Shown here: piece after piece, positions 1 through 52,445 of the stretch
Numbering within the stretch: the stretch's first letter is position 1
How the letters are laid out: each line of letters opens with the position of its first letter
From: Cristatella mucedo
Taxonomy: Eukaryota > Bryozoa > Phylactolaemata > Cristatellidae
NCBI GenBank assembly: GCA_009760855.2
Contig: WPIO01000049.1
Coordinates: 855,001 to 919,000 of the forward strand
Direction of reading: 5' to 3'
Length of the DNA: 64,000 nucleotides
Notes under the pieces: model-generated
Seen by the model: only the letters and a program-made list of their open reading frames with translations
Database searches by the model: none
Told to the model about the DNA's origin: nothing
Position numbers and translations under genes: made by a program

Positions 1-119
1 TCAGCATTCTCATCCACGCGGGAACATCGTTCATGTGAAAATCTTAATCTTTGTCGTAACTAAGCAGAGAACTGTATCGACCACACTTCTTTCTGTTTCT
101 TGTCCGCAGCTACGCATAG

Positions 120-164
120 GCAGCGAGATATTTCCACTTCACGCATTACGGCGTCTTTGCCAGC
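120..164 (+). CDS. Candidate small upstream exon of the arylsulfatase gene
   Basis: Fifteen codons read AARYFHFTHYGVFAS and are followed by gtaact. They end in phase 0, which fits the exon at 1860. In sulfatases the segment between the catalytic signature and the GLP...LPE block normally reads like GRYPxHxG, and RYFHFTHYGV is loosely similar. The weakness is the acceptor: the in-frame start is after CGCATAG at 119, while the better pyrimidine-rich acceptor (cttgtccgcag, 109) leaves a stop codon in this frame. Confidence 0.3.
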
Positions 165-689
165 GTAACTAAAGTATCTGCAAAAAGATTTATTTCTCAT
201 ACAGCGCTTGAAGATCATTACTTTTAGTTTCATTTTTTACAGCGACATACTTTAATTATCCAACAGCCATTACCGTAGCGGCAGAAAATGTGCTGTACCT
301 AATTAGTTATTTCTCTCGCATGATTATGCTGTAGGTTCTACAGGCAGCCGCAGCAGCAACTCGAAGAGAAACTTTCAACAATTGCGTTCCTCATAATTTA
401 AATATGAAAGTCCATGCATTTTAAATTTTCGTAAGATGATTGAAATAAACGGGAAACAAGAAAAAAAGAAATTTCACAGCCGAAAAATTAGTCACTTTTA
501 AATCAACAAGCTAGCTTTTATGTAGCTAGGGTAAGTCAACCCACTTATTATATATCTTTTCCAAGATATGAGCTTGCAGGTCGTTTTTTATGATGCGTTG
601 TCACACTCCATGTCCTACTCTCCCAGCATGCGAAAGGAGAGATGGATGGCGAAAGAAAAGAGAGATGGATGCAGAAAAATGTGCACAAG

Positions 690-1170
690 TGCACAAGGTC
701 TCAAATTGCTGAATAGCAAGTCAAAACTTCAAGATTTTGTCGCTCACTTTTAGGTCTCTCCATTTCTTTCTCCAGCGTCATCATTTGAACTACTTCTCAA
801 TCAGACCAACGTCGTAATGTAGCATTCATTCTTATGGCTCAAGTCGCTTAGCCGTGCATCGAACCAGCCTACAATCTCTCTCGGAGACCGTGCCTTTACC
901 TCGCATGCTCCCAAAGCGTAGACCTCGCTCACTCCCGACTGACGTCACGACGTCCCCTGACTTGACGGCATTTAAGAACAAGCTAAAAACGTACCTGTTC
1001 CTCACAGCATTTGCCGGGCCCGTGTGCACTGTCCTTTGTTTGCATATGCGTACTAGCGCTGTTCTTGTTATCACTAACCATACTGATATAGTTCCTTCAC
1101 AGAAATCGTAAAGTGCCTAGAAAGGGAAAATTTTGCTGAGAATACGGTACAAAGGTCTTATAATTATTGT
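690..1170 (+). mobile_element. L2/CR1-like LINE, 3' fragment
   Basis: Degenerate copy of the end of a non-LTR reverse-transcriptase ORF (recognisable APK-x-x-x-SLPTDVTTSPDLTAFKNKL) followed by the family 3' tail (gtaaagtgcctagaaag...) and a short T/A-rich end. It lies upstream of, or in an intron of, the sulfatase gene. Confidence 0.75.
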
Positions 1171-1859
1171 TGTTATTAACTTTAATTGGGTAAGAAACTA
1201 AAATATAAATTTGCATTGTGGAGAATTGTGTGTGCTAAATCAGTCAGATTACGGCAGTATTGAAAATAATTAGCAGTTCATTAATTTATTATAATTAGAG
1301 ACCGAATATTTCTTCTTTATGGTTTAGATCGAAAACAAGACCATCTGAAGTGAAGGCTAGTAGAGTTACATTTGGTGCTTCGTAGTGGTCAGATGTGTCC
1401 CTCTTGGTCCGCTATGGAATATACAGCTATTTGCTAAGGATATATATTCTTTGTTGATGTTTGGGTGCTTGTGGTTGCCGCCATTCTCAACAACTCACTT
1501 CATACCCACTTGTCTTTGGGCTTGCTGACTCGGCTTTGAGGCTGTAGTTGTCCCAGTCTCTTCCACGTTTCTGCAAGGAATAGCCTCAAATGTAAGTGCG
1601 ACGCATATGTGGTGCGGGAGTTTAGTTCGGCAGTCGCTAGAATGTGTTGGTAGCAGTATAGACGTACGGTCACTAACCCTCGCGGCTTCATCCTTTCGGT
1701 ACTATTAATTTCTCTAGAGCGAAACGATTATTTACTTTTGAATAGTTTCCGTTCAATAATTTCTGGCAGCTACGAGACCTCGTGTTTGAATTTACACTTT
1801 CTTTATCTTGAACTTGCACTTTCTCATGCATCTCTTTCTTAACGTTGCGGCTATTACAG

Positions 1860-20502
<18,643 letters not shown>

Positions 20503-20727
20503 GCATACCAGTCAGTTGCTGCGGTCTCCACTACGGTTTTGCAAACAACGGTGCTCTGGTCAGCTAAGGCTTGGAAGAGCAACTGTTCGCTCGGTTTGGA
20601 GGAGTGCTACCCGCTCGGGCTAAAATCTGGGCTAAAACTGGTTATGGGAAGATTTCCGCTTGCTTGGCGACGAGCTGTTCCTGTTAAATCGGTTAGTTTA
20701 AAAAGTTATTGCTTTAAAAGGTGGTGG

Positions 20728-20733
20728 AATAAA
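20728..20733 (+). promoter_or_regulatory. Possible poly(A) signal of the arylsulfatase gene
   Basis: AATAAA about 225 bp after the stop codon, the first such hexamer I see downstream. No transcript data are available to confirm use. Confidence 0.4.
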
Positions 20734-21613
20734 AAAAACTCGCACGACTGCAATCTCCGTATCCGGAAGCTGGAGCAAAAATTGCAATCGCGAGTGGACG
20801 TGTTTGTTCGATGTAGATTGTCGCTTTTATTTGGTTTTCGTTTGCTGGCTGCGCAAAAATGTGTTAGCTTTAGATTGCCTATCCTAAGGACTCGTGCGCG
20901 GTTCAAAGATATTTGCGGATTCCCGTAATGCGCAGCAGCTAGCGAGGTCTTCCAAGTGTTGCTTCCTTCCTTATTCTTTCAATTGCCGTTGATATGCGTC
21001 AGAGCTCGCGGTGACGAGATGGCGGTCTACTGGAAACCAAAAAAGTGTCCAAATGACTCGTACAGCGTGCTCCGGTATCGGATTTTGTTCGTCGAAATGA
21101 AGTGATAGCAATTGCACTGTCTTCTAAAGTTTTGATGTACGAAGAAAAGAATATTAGCCACGATATATTCTAGAATATAGATTAATCGCCGCTCTGTATT
21201 CTTTATAGGTGAGCTCCGTTGACCTTACAGATGTCAGCATTTTCTATTTTGCATCCTCTTTTGGCAAAAACCAGCCCCTTAGATACATTGTTTACTTACC
21301 GAGCTGCTGAAAAAAGTGTAGGTAGCAAACTACAATGCGCCTCAAAGTTTATGGCGCAGTATGTTTGTTGGTTCCAGGGTATCGCGTTTAATGATGAATG
21401 TCAACAAAACAGCTCACTTTTTAGCTTTACACACACTTGTGAATGACTAATTTGACTGATTTCCAGTAACTCACGCGTAGCCATTCTCCAATTTTGCAAA
21501 AGGTTTCAAAACTAAAAATTGTCACTCGTACGTATCGGTTGGAGTGAAGGTCGTAGTGTGATAGTTTTGTCTTTACCATTCAGTGCGAAAGGCAAGCTAT
21601 GTTTTTTCATGTA

Positions 21614-21730
21614 ACGGATCTCAGTCTGTAACTCCAAAAAGTCGCAAGTACCGAGCGGGTGGCTCTCTGAAGAGTTTCTTTAGCGCACCGAAAGCCTAAG
21701 CGGCTTTCGGTACGCATACGGCAGCCACAA
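21614..21730 (-). repeat. Unnamed dispersed repeat, copy 1 (minus)
   Basis: Reverse-complement match to parts of the repeats near 24.0 and 33.2 kb (ggagttacagac...; gtaccgaaagccgcttaggc). It includes a perfect 10-bp hairpin, ACCGAAAGCC / GGCTTTCGGT, at 21687-21711. Confidence 0.6.
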
Positions 21731-23667
21731 GTTTTAATGATCTTTTGTCTTACTAACATCTATAGCATCAGCCAGAAGTATTAAGAGCCGAACTAGCTCA
21801 GCGTAGTTAACTCCGGCTCATATCCCCGGAGTGGCCCTATAAACAAGCAAATATCGACTCCTCTCTCACACTGTGACAAAAATACGGGCACGCGCGCACA
21901 ATTATTCCATCGGAGATTTATTGCACAATTATGTCACTTTATTAAACGAAAGAGAGGGGCTAGCGGTTTGTAATTAATATGTAATAGACCACCAATCGAG
22001 TTTTATGGGCAATAAAACACAGAAATTCTGGATTTGAAAGTCCTTCACGATTTAGACTAGTGCATTAGCCATTTCAATGTTTAGGTAAGTCTGAAAATTA
22101 TTGGGAGCCTAATGAAAGCTTAGAAGTTAAATGAATCAGCGAAAACGCATTGGTGCAATCGAAGATAAATACGCTTAGATGTTAAGCTACCAAAATTGTT
22201 TATTAAAGAAATTTATCAGCTGCTTAAGAATGGAAAGCTCGACAACAATCAGCCGCCTCCACCAAGGCGCCGACACCAGCTGATTGATGAACTCCTAGGT
22301 CAGGTTGGGTGGGCATTAGTTGAGCTCACTTAAGTACTAATTAAGTATCCAAGCATTTTCCTCGTTCGGTACACAATTTAAATAACTGGAAATTTTGCAC
22401 TAACGCCTTTATCAGAGACTGCGGGTCGGACCTTGCTCGTGGCTATCGAACAATCTGACACTTTATTCTGCACTAGAGATTCTCAGCTGCAGTGAATGTT
22501 GGTTTCGCCACTCGCTGCTCACCGGATGCTCAGTCCACCACTTCGCCGCGGTTTCTCCTTTTTACTTTCCTAAATACTCAATTGTGCGTCCTTCTAACGC
22601 AGACAACACACTTAACCGTCCTCAATTAATCGTATATTGTATATGTCTGAAGTAATAATAATAAAAATATTCTTTCATAGCACCCTTAGGGAAATCGATC
22701 TCTTTCAAGGCACTTTACATGCACTATACAGGAAACATTACCATAAGGTTAGTGGTAACATTATCAGTGTCAACGTGCAAAATACGATTGGTGGTAGAAG
22801 TTTTTTGCTGCACAGCTTTCATCCAAGACCATCAATGAAACTCGACGCAAATTTTACCGCAACCCGTTGAATAACTCGCACAGCGATCGTGGGCTTCCTC
22901 AGTCAAAAGTCAACATAGCGATGAATTTAATGAAAATTGTCTAACGATATTTGGCTTAGTCTGCTCAGAATTATGCCAACTAGTCTCTACGATGCATCCG
23001 AATCGAGAGCTGGTTTAGAGCAGGGATAGCAGACAAGTAGAAGGTAAAATAATACAGCACTTATGTAGATTTCGTCCCCTTAAAGGAGAGAGAGGTTTGA
23101 AGCTGCCGCTGGGTATGCATGAAGCCCAATAATTAGTACTTAACTAAAGCAACTAAATCAATGAAGTAGCTAAACGCAGCGAATGCTGAGTCGGGGCGGC
23201 TTGGCCAACAATTCTACCCCGCCATTGCAGTTTGTTAGTATAGTATATGAGTAAGTCCTTCGGTGTCTCCGTCGCTTCTAGCGGCGGTCCATCCAGTGCT
23301 CCCACACTGATGCAGAGCTGAACCTGTATAGTGCCACCAGAAAGCACTGCCGCAGGAGCTCGTACCTACAATCTTAGTCGTTAAAGACGAGTGCCCGTCG
23401 TGGTCTGTGACAATTGGACTAACGCTTTCTAGCAGAGAGAGGCCTCTGGCAGGTTCCGTCTACGCCAAATCAGATTCTGGCAAAATAAATGCCAAGACGA
23501 ATCCAGCATTTCACCCAACGAAACCCCACATTCCTTAGATTGGATGATTCGTACAGCTATTTAAATTAGGAATATAGACCGAAGATATTGAAGATTGCTT
23601 TTATTAAAAAAATCACCGAGGCCCATGACGCCTTCGAACTTACTATGAAAAGATTGAGTAATCGCCC

Positions 23668-24125
23668 ATGTGGGCCGTAGCAAACCTTTCACTGAATGTT
23701 CACCATGTCACAGACTGTGGAACTCGCTTCCACAATTCGCACGCAACGACAACTACTCTCCTGCTTCCGACAACGGCTCATCCTTTTCAGCAGTCCTGAG
23801 CTGCTACTTCCATGCTACTCACTACCTCAACTGCTCTCCTGACTCTGCTACGCTTCCAACTTTGTCTTTGTTTCGTGAGATGAAGTCTGTTGGCTACCGA
23901 ATGCGGCACATCCTTTTCAGCAGTGCTGAGGCGCTACTTCTATGCTACTCACTACCTCAACTGCTCTCCTGACTCTGCTATGCTTCCCACTTTCTCTTTG
24001 TTTCGTGAGACGAAGTCTGTTGGGTACCGAAAGCCGCTTAGGCTGTGAGTGCGCTATACAGAACTATCCTGCATAGCACCCATATGGTCTTTATGACTTT
24101 GTGGAGTTACAGACGGAGATATATT
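23668..24125 (+). repeat. Unnamed dispersed repeat, copy 2, with internal 130-bp duplication
   Basis: tccttttcagcagtcctgag recurs 130 bp later (23781 and 23911) together with ctactcactacctcaactgc, ctctttgtttcgtgaga and tctgttgg-taccga. The copy ends ggagttacagacggagatat. The left part (tggaactcgcttccacaatt) resembles a LINE ORF end. Confidence 0.8.
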
Positions 24126-24654
24126 AAATAACTAAAACTAACAAGTTACACTTTGACATCCAGTTTGAACCTGAATATATTTTGGCATAAGATGCACTTC
24201 GAGATCATCCTCTGATCATTTGCATTCGTCTAATTGCCTCGACTCTTTCACCAATTAATTTATTAATATAATATTAATATTATTAGTTATAATTAATCTT
24301 ATTAAAGCTACTGATAACATATAAAGGATGAAACTGGCAGCACCTACGAGTACTTGGTAGTGCACCCACTAATTATTTCGCCAAAACTCGTAAACTGATT
24401 ATACTCTGATAAGATTTCGTTCAGAGCAGTAAGCTAGCTTTCTGGTGCTACCCAGTTAACCCTAATCACTAAATCGACAATACAGCAGCACCTATAGTCC
24501 TATCTTCGGCCCCTTGTAAAGCAGGCAACACAGTTGGCCTACATCTTCGCACTTTAACAAGCGAATTAGCAAAGAATCAGTCAGCGATCAGTCAAACTTT
24601 AAGATCCGACGTGACAGCCATAGACAACCATAGGAGCATGGGCCTTTCAATTTG

Positions 24655-24885
24655 CTATCGTCCTGCATAACCAATATAATAAATATTTCTTGTGTATATC
24701 ATGTGAGCAAAGTTCTTTTGGGGCTGCAGCTGCAACTAGTTTTGCCGTATAACCATACTAGCACGCTGGCCCTGTGCATGTCACCCCTAACCATGCGATC
24801 GGGCTTCCTTTGCAGAAATTGTAAAGCGCCTAGAATGAGTGCTCTGAGGGCGCTTTATCTAATGTTTACTACAATATTACATAAA
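24655..24885 (+). mobile_element. Internally deleted LINE
   Basis: An upstream RT fragment (SSCITNIINIS, matching the CITNIINMS block of the 58.8-kb copy) is joined directly to the 3' end (cacccctaaccatgcgatcg, tail gtaaagcgcctagaatgagt, gagggcgctttatct). The middle of the element is missing. Confidence 0.65.
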
Positions 24886-27135
24886 GCACGGTGAGATACA
24901 GATCAGACAGTCATCGGAACAAGCTGAGATAGTTAATGATTTATTAATCACACTTCATGGCTATGCCACTAAATACGGCTGTGCCAAAATTGAGTTCAAA
25001 GTCATGCATTAGAGGTCAATGGCAAATCACGTAACAATTACAAAGCAACTTTCATCAATTCAGAGTGCTGTACAACTCTGCCTCCTGGATGGGCCTGAGT
25101 TAGCCGTTTGGTTCGTCTATGGCAGTAACCGTGTGTACATACACTTGGATGACCACATGACCGAGATCGGCTGATCAATGAGAAGGACTCGAATTCGGTA
25201 GCCTGGCAGACCTGCTGCCCGGCTACTTGGGAGCCGGCGGCTTGGGGCCAGTCTTGCTGACTGTTAGGACGAAGAAGGATGCTCCACTCTGGCTCAACCG
25301 TACTGTTGCAGCTTGAGCACTCACAACGTCCGAAATTTTGGCTGTCATTTTAGTCTTTATTTGTTCCTTTCGGCTCTCGTCCTGGTAATAGGCAAAGTAT
25401 ATCGCATCAAAAAAAAAAGTCGGCAGGGGTGTGCATCCAGCAGCTGCACAATAATAATGCGTCTGTTGTATAGCGCCCTAAGAGAACCAAATGTCTATCC
25501 AGGTGGCTTACAGCTCGCTGCAAGAGAAGCAATAACCACAAGTTAATAAAAGGAAAGGTATTATGTTCGGACAGGCATGCATAAGCACATACGCATCATG
25601 CTTGGACAAACATGAAAAAGACCTCTAGATAGCTCTCGAGGTCGCTGGTAAGTAGGACCAGTCGCTACTAGCATGCACTGAATAACGCATCGTCTGATCA
25701 GGCACCATTGATCGGCAAGTAATTGGTTGGGTCGCCAGTGCAGCTTGGCCGATACTACAGAAGGACAGGCGATCAATTAAGTTGGGTAGCCAGCAGTTGC
25801 TACAGATACGGTCGCTTGGATGAGTCCTAACCACGCTTAAGCTACTGGTTTCGATTCGGTCGTGATGGAAAATGTTAGTAGCACGATGCAGATACAAGAA
25901 AGATTATAATGATATCGACTTACATCCTTGGCTAAACAAGTGCTGGAGGAAGACCGACGATCGTCTGTGTGGACAGGCTGCCTGAACGTGTCCAATAACC
26001 CTAACAATGCTTAAATTTGTTTTTGCACGAATTGATTGAAAGGCCCCCAGCAAATACAGACAGCTAACAGAATCCCTAGCGAACTGCACTCGGTAAGGGG
26101 AAAACTCAAGGTTGCTTCTGGTGCACGTCAGCTCGGGGACCGAAAAGAGAAAGCTACTGCTGCTGCTGAGGGTCAAACGAATGAGTGGACAAAGCGGCAA
26201 GTAAGCACACACAAAAACTAGCAGCGAGCACATTAGAACGGCAGCCTCACGGAAGAGCCTCACCTACTGGCAGCGCGACCCTCGATGCAGCTCCACAAGC
26301 ACCCAATCTCGTGAGCACACTTTCAGCTCGGACGCACGGCAATTGCCGAAAGATGCTTGTGATGGATGCCGAGACCCAAGCTCAACCCCCCCACCCACCC
26401 TCACGGTCAAAGAGGCCTATCGTTGCTCTTCGGAAGATTGAAGGTGTGGTGAAAGCCTTAACCACAGAACCACAGTGGGCTCAGCCTCGCTCACCGATCA
26501 GTTGCTATCGCCCTTGCAGAGAAAGCGCAGCGTGCGGTCGCCAGGGATGCACCGTCCGACCACTGCAGTGCCTGCTCCGCTTTGAGCCACCGCCTAGCTC
26601 CTGCATTCAACAACAACCTAGGGCGAGATTATATCGTCACAGCGAGACATCGTCGAAGCCCAGGTATACAGAGGCACCACGAACAAGCTCTGGCTGCCTG
26701 CCGCTGAGCGGCTTGCCCACCTTTGGTAACTATAGGCGTTTCTGTCGGGAAATTAAAGCAAAATCTTTACAATCCTGCCGTGTCTTGCTATGAGTGGCTT
26801 TGGAATTTTGTAGATTTGCTTGCAGCGCGACTACACTCGCGCCAGCCCCAGCACTTCCTAGAGCTGCACGAATGCAACGCTGGCTTTGATACGATGCAAG
26901 ATGGTGCCTGCGCTCACTGGTCGCTGCACGCCGCGCTACAGCTTAGGCAGAATTTTTTCACAAACGGAAGCTGAAACAAGCTGCTGCCAGAGGGAATATG
27001 CATGGCAGCCAGCTCGCTGCTCGATTCGACAGGCCCCTGCCGAGTCGGCCGAAGCAGCCCCGTGAGCTGATTTGCGAGTCTCTCGCAAAGCCAGGAAATG
27101 CATCTTGACTGAGTAGGCAGGGGCTGAGAGAGAAG

Positions 27136-27137
<2 letters not shown>

Positions 27138-27169
<32 letters not shown>

Positions 27170-27212
27170 GACACACACACACACACAAAGAGAGAGAGAG
27201 AGAGAGAGAGAG
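27138..27212. repeat. (GA)n/(CA)n compound microsatellite
   Basis: GA run, CA run, GA run. ORFs here are low-complexity artefacts. Confidence 0.95.
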
Positions 27213-27311
27213 ATCTCGGCATTGCTCAAGCGCCAATAGTATTTCCTGTACTTCGTGGCTATGGCTCAACCAGTAATCAAGAGATGCTAATTTATAGGCT
27301 ACATAGAACAC

Positions 27312-27429
<118 letters not shown>

Positions 27430-28194
27430 ACGTGACCAATCCAGAGCCCAAGTGGGCCTCTCCTGCCGTTAGGTCTGTTCCCTGCAGGCCATGCTGCTTT
27501 CGACCAGACAGCTTTCCCTTCCTCCTCCCCACGGTCAGCCAACGAAATATTAAAAAATCTTTTTAAGTTCTTGCATTTCAACAGATCTTACAAACCCTTT
27601 TAATGTAAGAACACGGTCACCTTAGCCTTGGGGAACATTGAGGCACTAGAGTCGACAGTCCTACGATCATAGGCTTAAGACAAGGACTGACCACATATTT
27701 TTCCATTATACAAACTCGTTAGAACTAGTTCGTTTGCCAAGTCAAAACGAGGGACATTGCCATTTTCATTTCTCTCTAACGCCCTCCAACGACTTCGAAC
27801 TTTTAACGTTCAATGCATTAGTCCAGTCAATAGGGCTATAAATCTTGAAGCTCATTGACGAAAACTCCACTGCCCTCACTCCCCTGCCCTACCTGCAACT
27901 GCCTGCATTTTAACTTTGGAGATCAGATAAGCAATTTAGATGAATGCCCTCCCAACACATACAATCAAAGCAACCATTTTCATCTGCAGCTCGTTGCTTC
28001 CAAGTTCATGGGCATCAATGGAAATATAGCCGTTGCTGGAAAGTTGCTGAAAAAATATGTACGAGCAGACCGTGTAGTTCTCTTTGAAGTTCATAATCAT
28101 TTAAAGTTTTTTCTCACCAGTTTGTATAGCTCAATGGAATTCTTCTTATACATTCAAGGAGCTAACATCATAAGACATAAAATTTAAAATTTGT

Positions 28195-28312
28195 TTAGTG
28201 CATTATGAGAACTTACTATTTTATTCCGGCGCTTTACATATGTGGCATGGGCTTGAGCCCACGACCTTGGTCTGTAAAGGCAAGCATCTTATCCCTGGGC
28301 CAAACCATAGAA
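28195..28312 (-). mobile_element. tRNA-derived SINE, family 1
   Basis: Minus-strand head tggtttggcccagggataag, B-box-like GGTCGTGGGCTC, and a degraded tail at the left end. Confidence 0.7.
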
Positions 28313-28655
28313 AATTCAATCTGGTGGGGGTAATTCATGGACGCATTTGCAAATAATGTGTACATCAATTTTTGAGGGGGGTTGATCGTGTTTTCCTCCC
28401 AGATCGAACGCTAGCCCAGAGTTTTTGTCATTCAAGTTTCAGAAAATCAATTATCACTCATATCGCAGGGCATAACATACACGTAGTCAAGTTCGGCACG
28501 GTCCAAACACGATAGCATACGCAAAGAAACGGCAACAGAATTGAACCCAGTAACACACAAGAAACTGGTTCACTGTTACCACTGCAAACAAGCAAGTAGA
28601 GCTTGACCGAAATGGTGCTGAACAAACATTAGTGTACATGAAAGAACGCCCTCAC

Positions 28656-29222
28656 CTTAACCTCTTCACCGCTGTAGCTCACGTGGAGTGCAACACTGTA
28701 GCCATCGACAACGAGTTGAAGCACGTCCCTCAACTTTATGTTGAGATCGTGCTCAGCGATCGAACTACTGATTTTTCTAACTTTGTTCTCTTTCTTATCG
28801 TTTTTGCTGACTTTTTCGGCTTCCTTCAGCGCTGAAAGCTCTTCATTGCTGATAAGTCGATAAACCTTCGGCAGTTTCTTTTCGTCGACCAGCGTCACCT
28901 TCATATTCCGCTGCTTGGCATAGGCCTCGGCCTCAACGAGAGTGCATGTTTTCACCACTTCGCTATGTTCATCTTGCAGTGCTACTTTCGCCCGATTCCT
29001 TGCATCAGCATGTTTTAGTGCTTCTGCAGCCGTCTTAGCATCGTCGCGGACCCATCTCACGCTATCCTTCTTACTGGAAGCGACAGCCGAAGCCAGGTAA
29101 AGACCTCGACAATGATTAGTCACTGATCGATTAGCTAGAGATACTGGCACGATGGATAGTGCTGACTGAACGAATCGGTGGTGTATCAGCCATTTCGACC
29201 ACGCCAACACATACCGACCCAT
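28656..29222 (-). CDS. MTIF3: Mitochondrial translation initiation factor IF-3, first coding exon
   Basis: Mitochondrial IF-3 binds the small mitoribosomal subunit and keeps it free for initiation. The exon gives 189 residues from ATG at 29222 to a GTGAGG donor (phase 0). Residues 1-58 are rich in Arg and hydroxylated residues with no Asp or Glu before about residue 53, as expected of a mitochondrial presequence. Residues 80-124 look like an IF3 N domain: AYAKQRNMKVTLVDE, then LPKVYRLIS in the place of the bacterial PPVCRIMD. After a Lys-rich linker, residues 148-163 read VRKISSSIAEHDLNIK, the start of the IF3 C domain (consensus xSxxIxxHDLxxK). The rest of the C domain must lie on exons further left that I could not find. 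Start codons of this gene and FIP1L1 are 228 bp apart, divergent. MTIF3 diverges fast among animals, so the name rests on motif order. Confidence 0.78.
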
Positions 29223-29450
29223 TCAGCAGCGGCACATTCGCCAGGCAACAGCAAGTATGAACCAGAGGGGGCCCCCCCACTGTCGTGCGAAATGGAACCG
29301 ATGTATCTCAGAAACTCTTCCAAACTAAAATCAAATTATTAGATAATAATAATTTTGAAAATTTTAAAATTGTAATAAATCACGTTCTATTTAGCTTATT
29401 TAACCTTGTATTGCAAGTGGGAAGAGAGCTAACAGGCTTGCTTCAAAGAC
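29223..29450. promoter_or_regulatory. Putative bidirectional promoter, MTIF3-like / FIP1L1
   Basis: The whole space between two divergent start codons. It contains no repeat, is GC-moderate near the MTIF3-like side and AT-rich from about 29330 to 29400. Both 5' UTRs and the shared promoter must fit here unless an upstream noncoding exon exists. Confidence 0.6.
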
Positions 29451-50989
<21,539 letters not shown>

Positions 50990-52211
50990 ATGCCTACGTG
51001 TCTCTTGCCTGCTCACTTGAGCATCAGGTGGTCAGGCTGCCATTGCACAAATAACCTCCTTGTGGGAGGTGACATGCTTATGAAAACAGCTAGTGCTGGT
51101 ACGGCCGTTCCTTCTTCCGACAAGTTGATCAAGTCAGACAGGACAAACGGCACCACGGTGACCTTCAGTTCGGCCTTGTTCGGAATTTCTTCAGTCTGGA
51201 ACAGAGCACTGCCACCATTCTATATTGTAGTCGGAATCTTTTGGAGGTCGTTGCATGCATTGTGGACGGCACGTAAGAAATGGGAGACAAAAACCAACCG
51301 TGTCTTGGAGTTTAGCTGTCAGAATTCATTCTAGCAGCATCTGGCTTTAGTGATAATCAGTGCAGCTGATGCTGCCTGCGCATTTATTATTATGAACCAT
51401 GGATGCATTTTAAATTTTCTACTCGTCATTTTTTTGCTTGTGATGGGGGTCCTTAGTAGAGCTATGCGTGATGTTGAAGTTTGCTTTGCAGAGAGAATCT
51501 TCTCGTTTTCGTCTCAACTAACCCTGGACAATTTGAGCATAGGCACGATAACTTGTTCGCGAATGTGTTGGGGTTTTCTCTGGGCGTGTTGCTGGGGTTT
51601 TCTCGTTAGGGAGTCACATCACCTGTCAAGTCAGTACCTCCGACAGCTTCAACGTTCTCATGTTTCTTGCTTTGCCATTGTAGCACGTTCAGCGATAGAT
51701 TAGAAGCAGAAATTGAAACTAGTAAGGAAACAGTGCCAGCTTAATACCACCAGATACAACCTATTTGATCACTAGCTTTGCATCTGTTAATCGTCGAACC
51801 CTTTTTTTAATCGCTGGCATACTAAGCCTTGTGGCCAGCCCTTGTATGAGGTGTCATTCCAGACAAGAGCAAGATTAGGCAACCTCTGCTTAAGAATTCT
51901 AAATTTCTGAGCTATTGGCTTCATCCTGGGATGGCTGTTGACGACCAGTGCAGATGCTTCTGACTCTAATGTTATCATATGATCGCGAAATCCTCACTAG
52001 TCCGGGTAGTGGCACAACACGTGCAGTGTGTAAAGACCCGAAGCTAGCAATATGCCAACAATAACAACATTGGCTCTCAATATTCTGCAAGCAGTGCTAG
52101 CAACAATTAAGAAAAGCACAGACAGTAGCCTGTATTACACTGCCGATACGACAGGTGACTTCCAGCCCACTCGCTAATAGGCTTAAAGCAGCTCACGATT
52201 AGCACTACAAC

Positions 52212-52445
52212 TCACTTACCATTCCTCCAAAAGACTGATCGTTCAGATCCCTTTAAAGAATTCTGAGACGAAAAGCAGCACTTTTGTTTAGGCTTATGGG
52301 TGCCTTTGTCTATAATCTTTATAGTGGATGCCAGCTGGCTCAGTGTGACACCCTTCAGCATAACCCTTACTAACAGCTCTTCGTTACACTGATTCGTGTT
52401 AGCTTCTCGTCCGAAGCGAGCCTTCAACGCATAAGCCAACTTCAT
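52212..52445 (-). pseudogene. Possible retrotransposon gag fragment
   Basis: Minus-strand stretch reading LAYALKARFGREANTNQCNE then LVRVMLKGVTLSQLAST. The pattern aLxxRFG...ELxxRxxxxGxTLxxLA is typical of LTR-retrotransposon Gag capsid segments. It ends at a GGTAAGTG sequence that could equally be a splice donor of an unrecognised host gene. Confidence 0.35.

Noticed and set aside
26185-26793. 202-codon plus-strand ORF in a GC-richer stretch
   Set aside because: The composition is irregular, with no recognisable domain or clear splice borders. I also checked whether the opposite strand supplies the missing IF3 C domain and saw no match.
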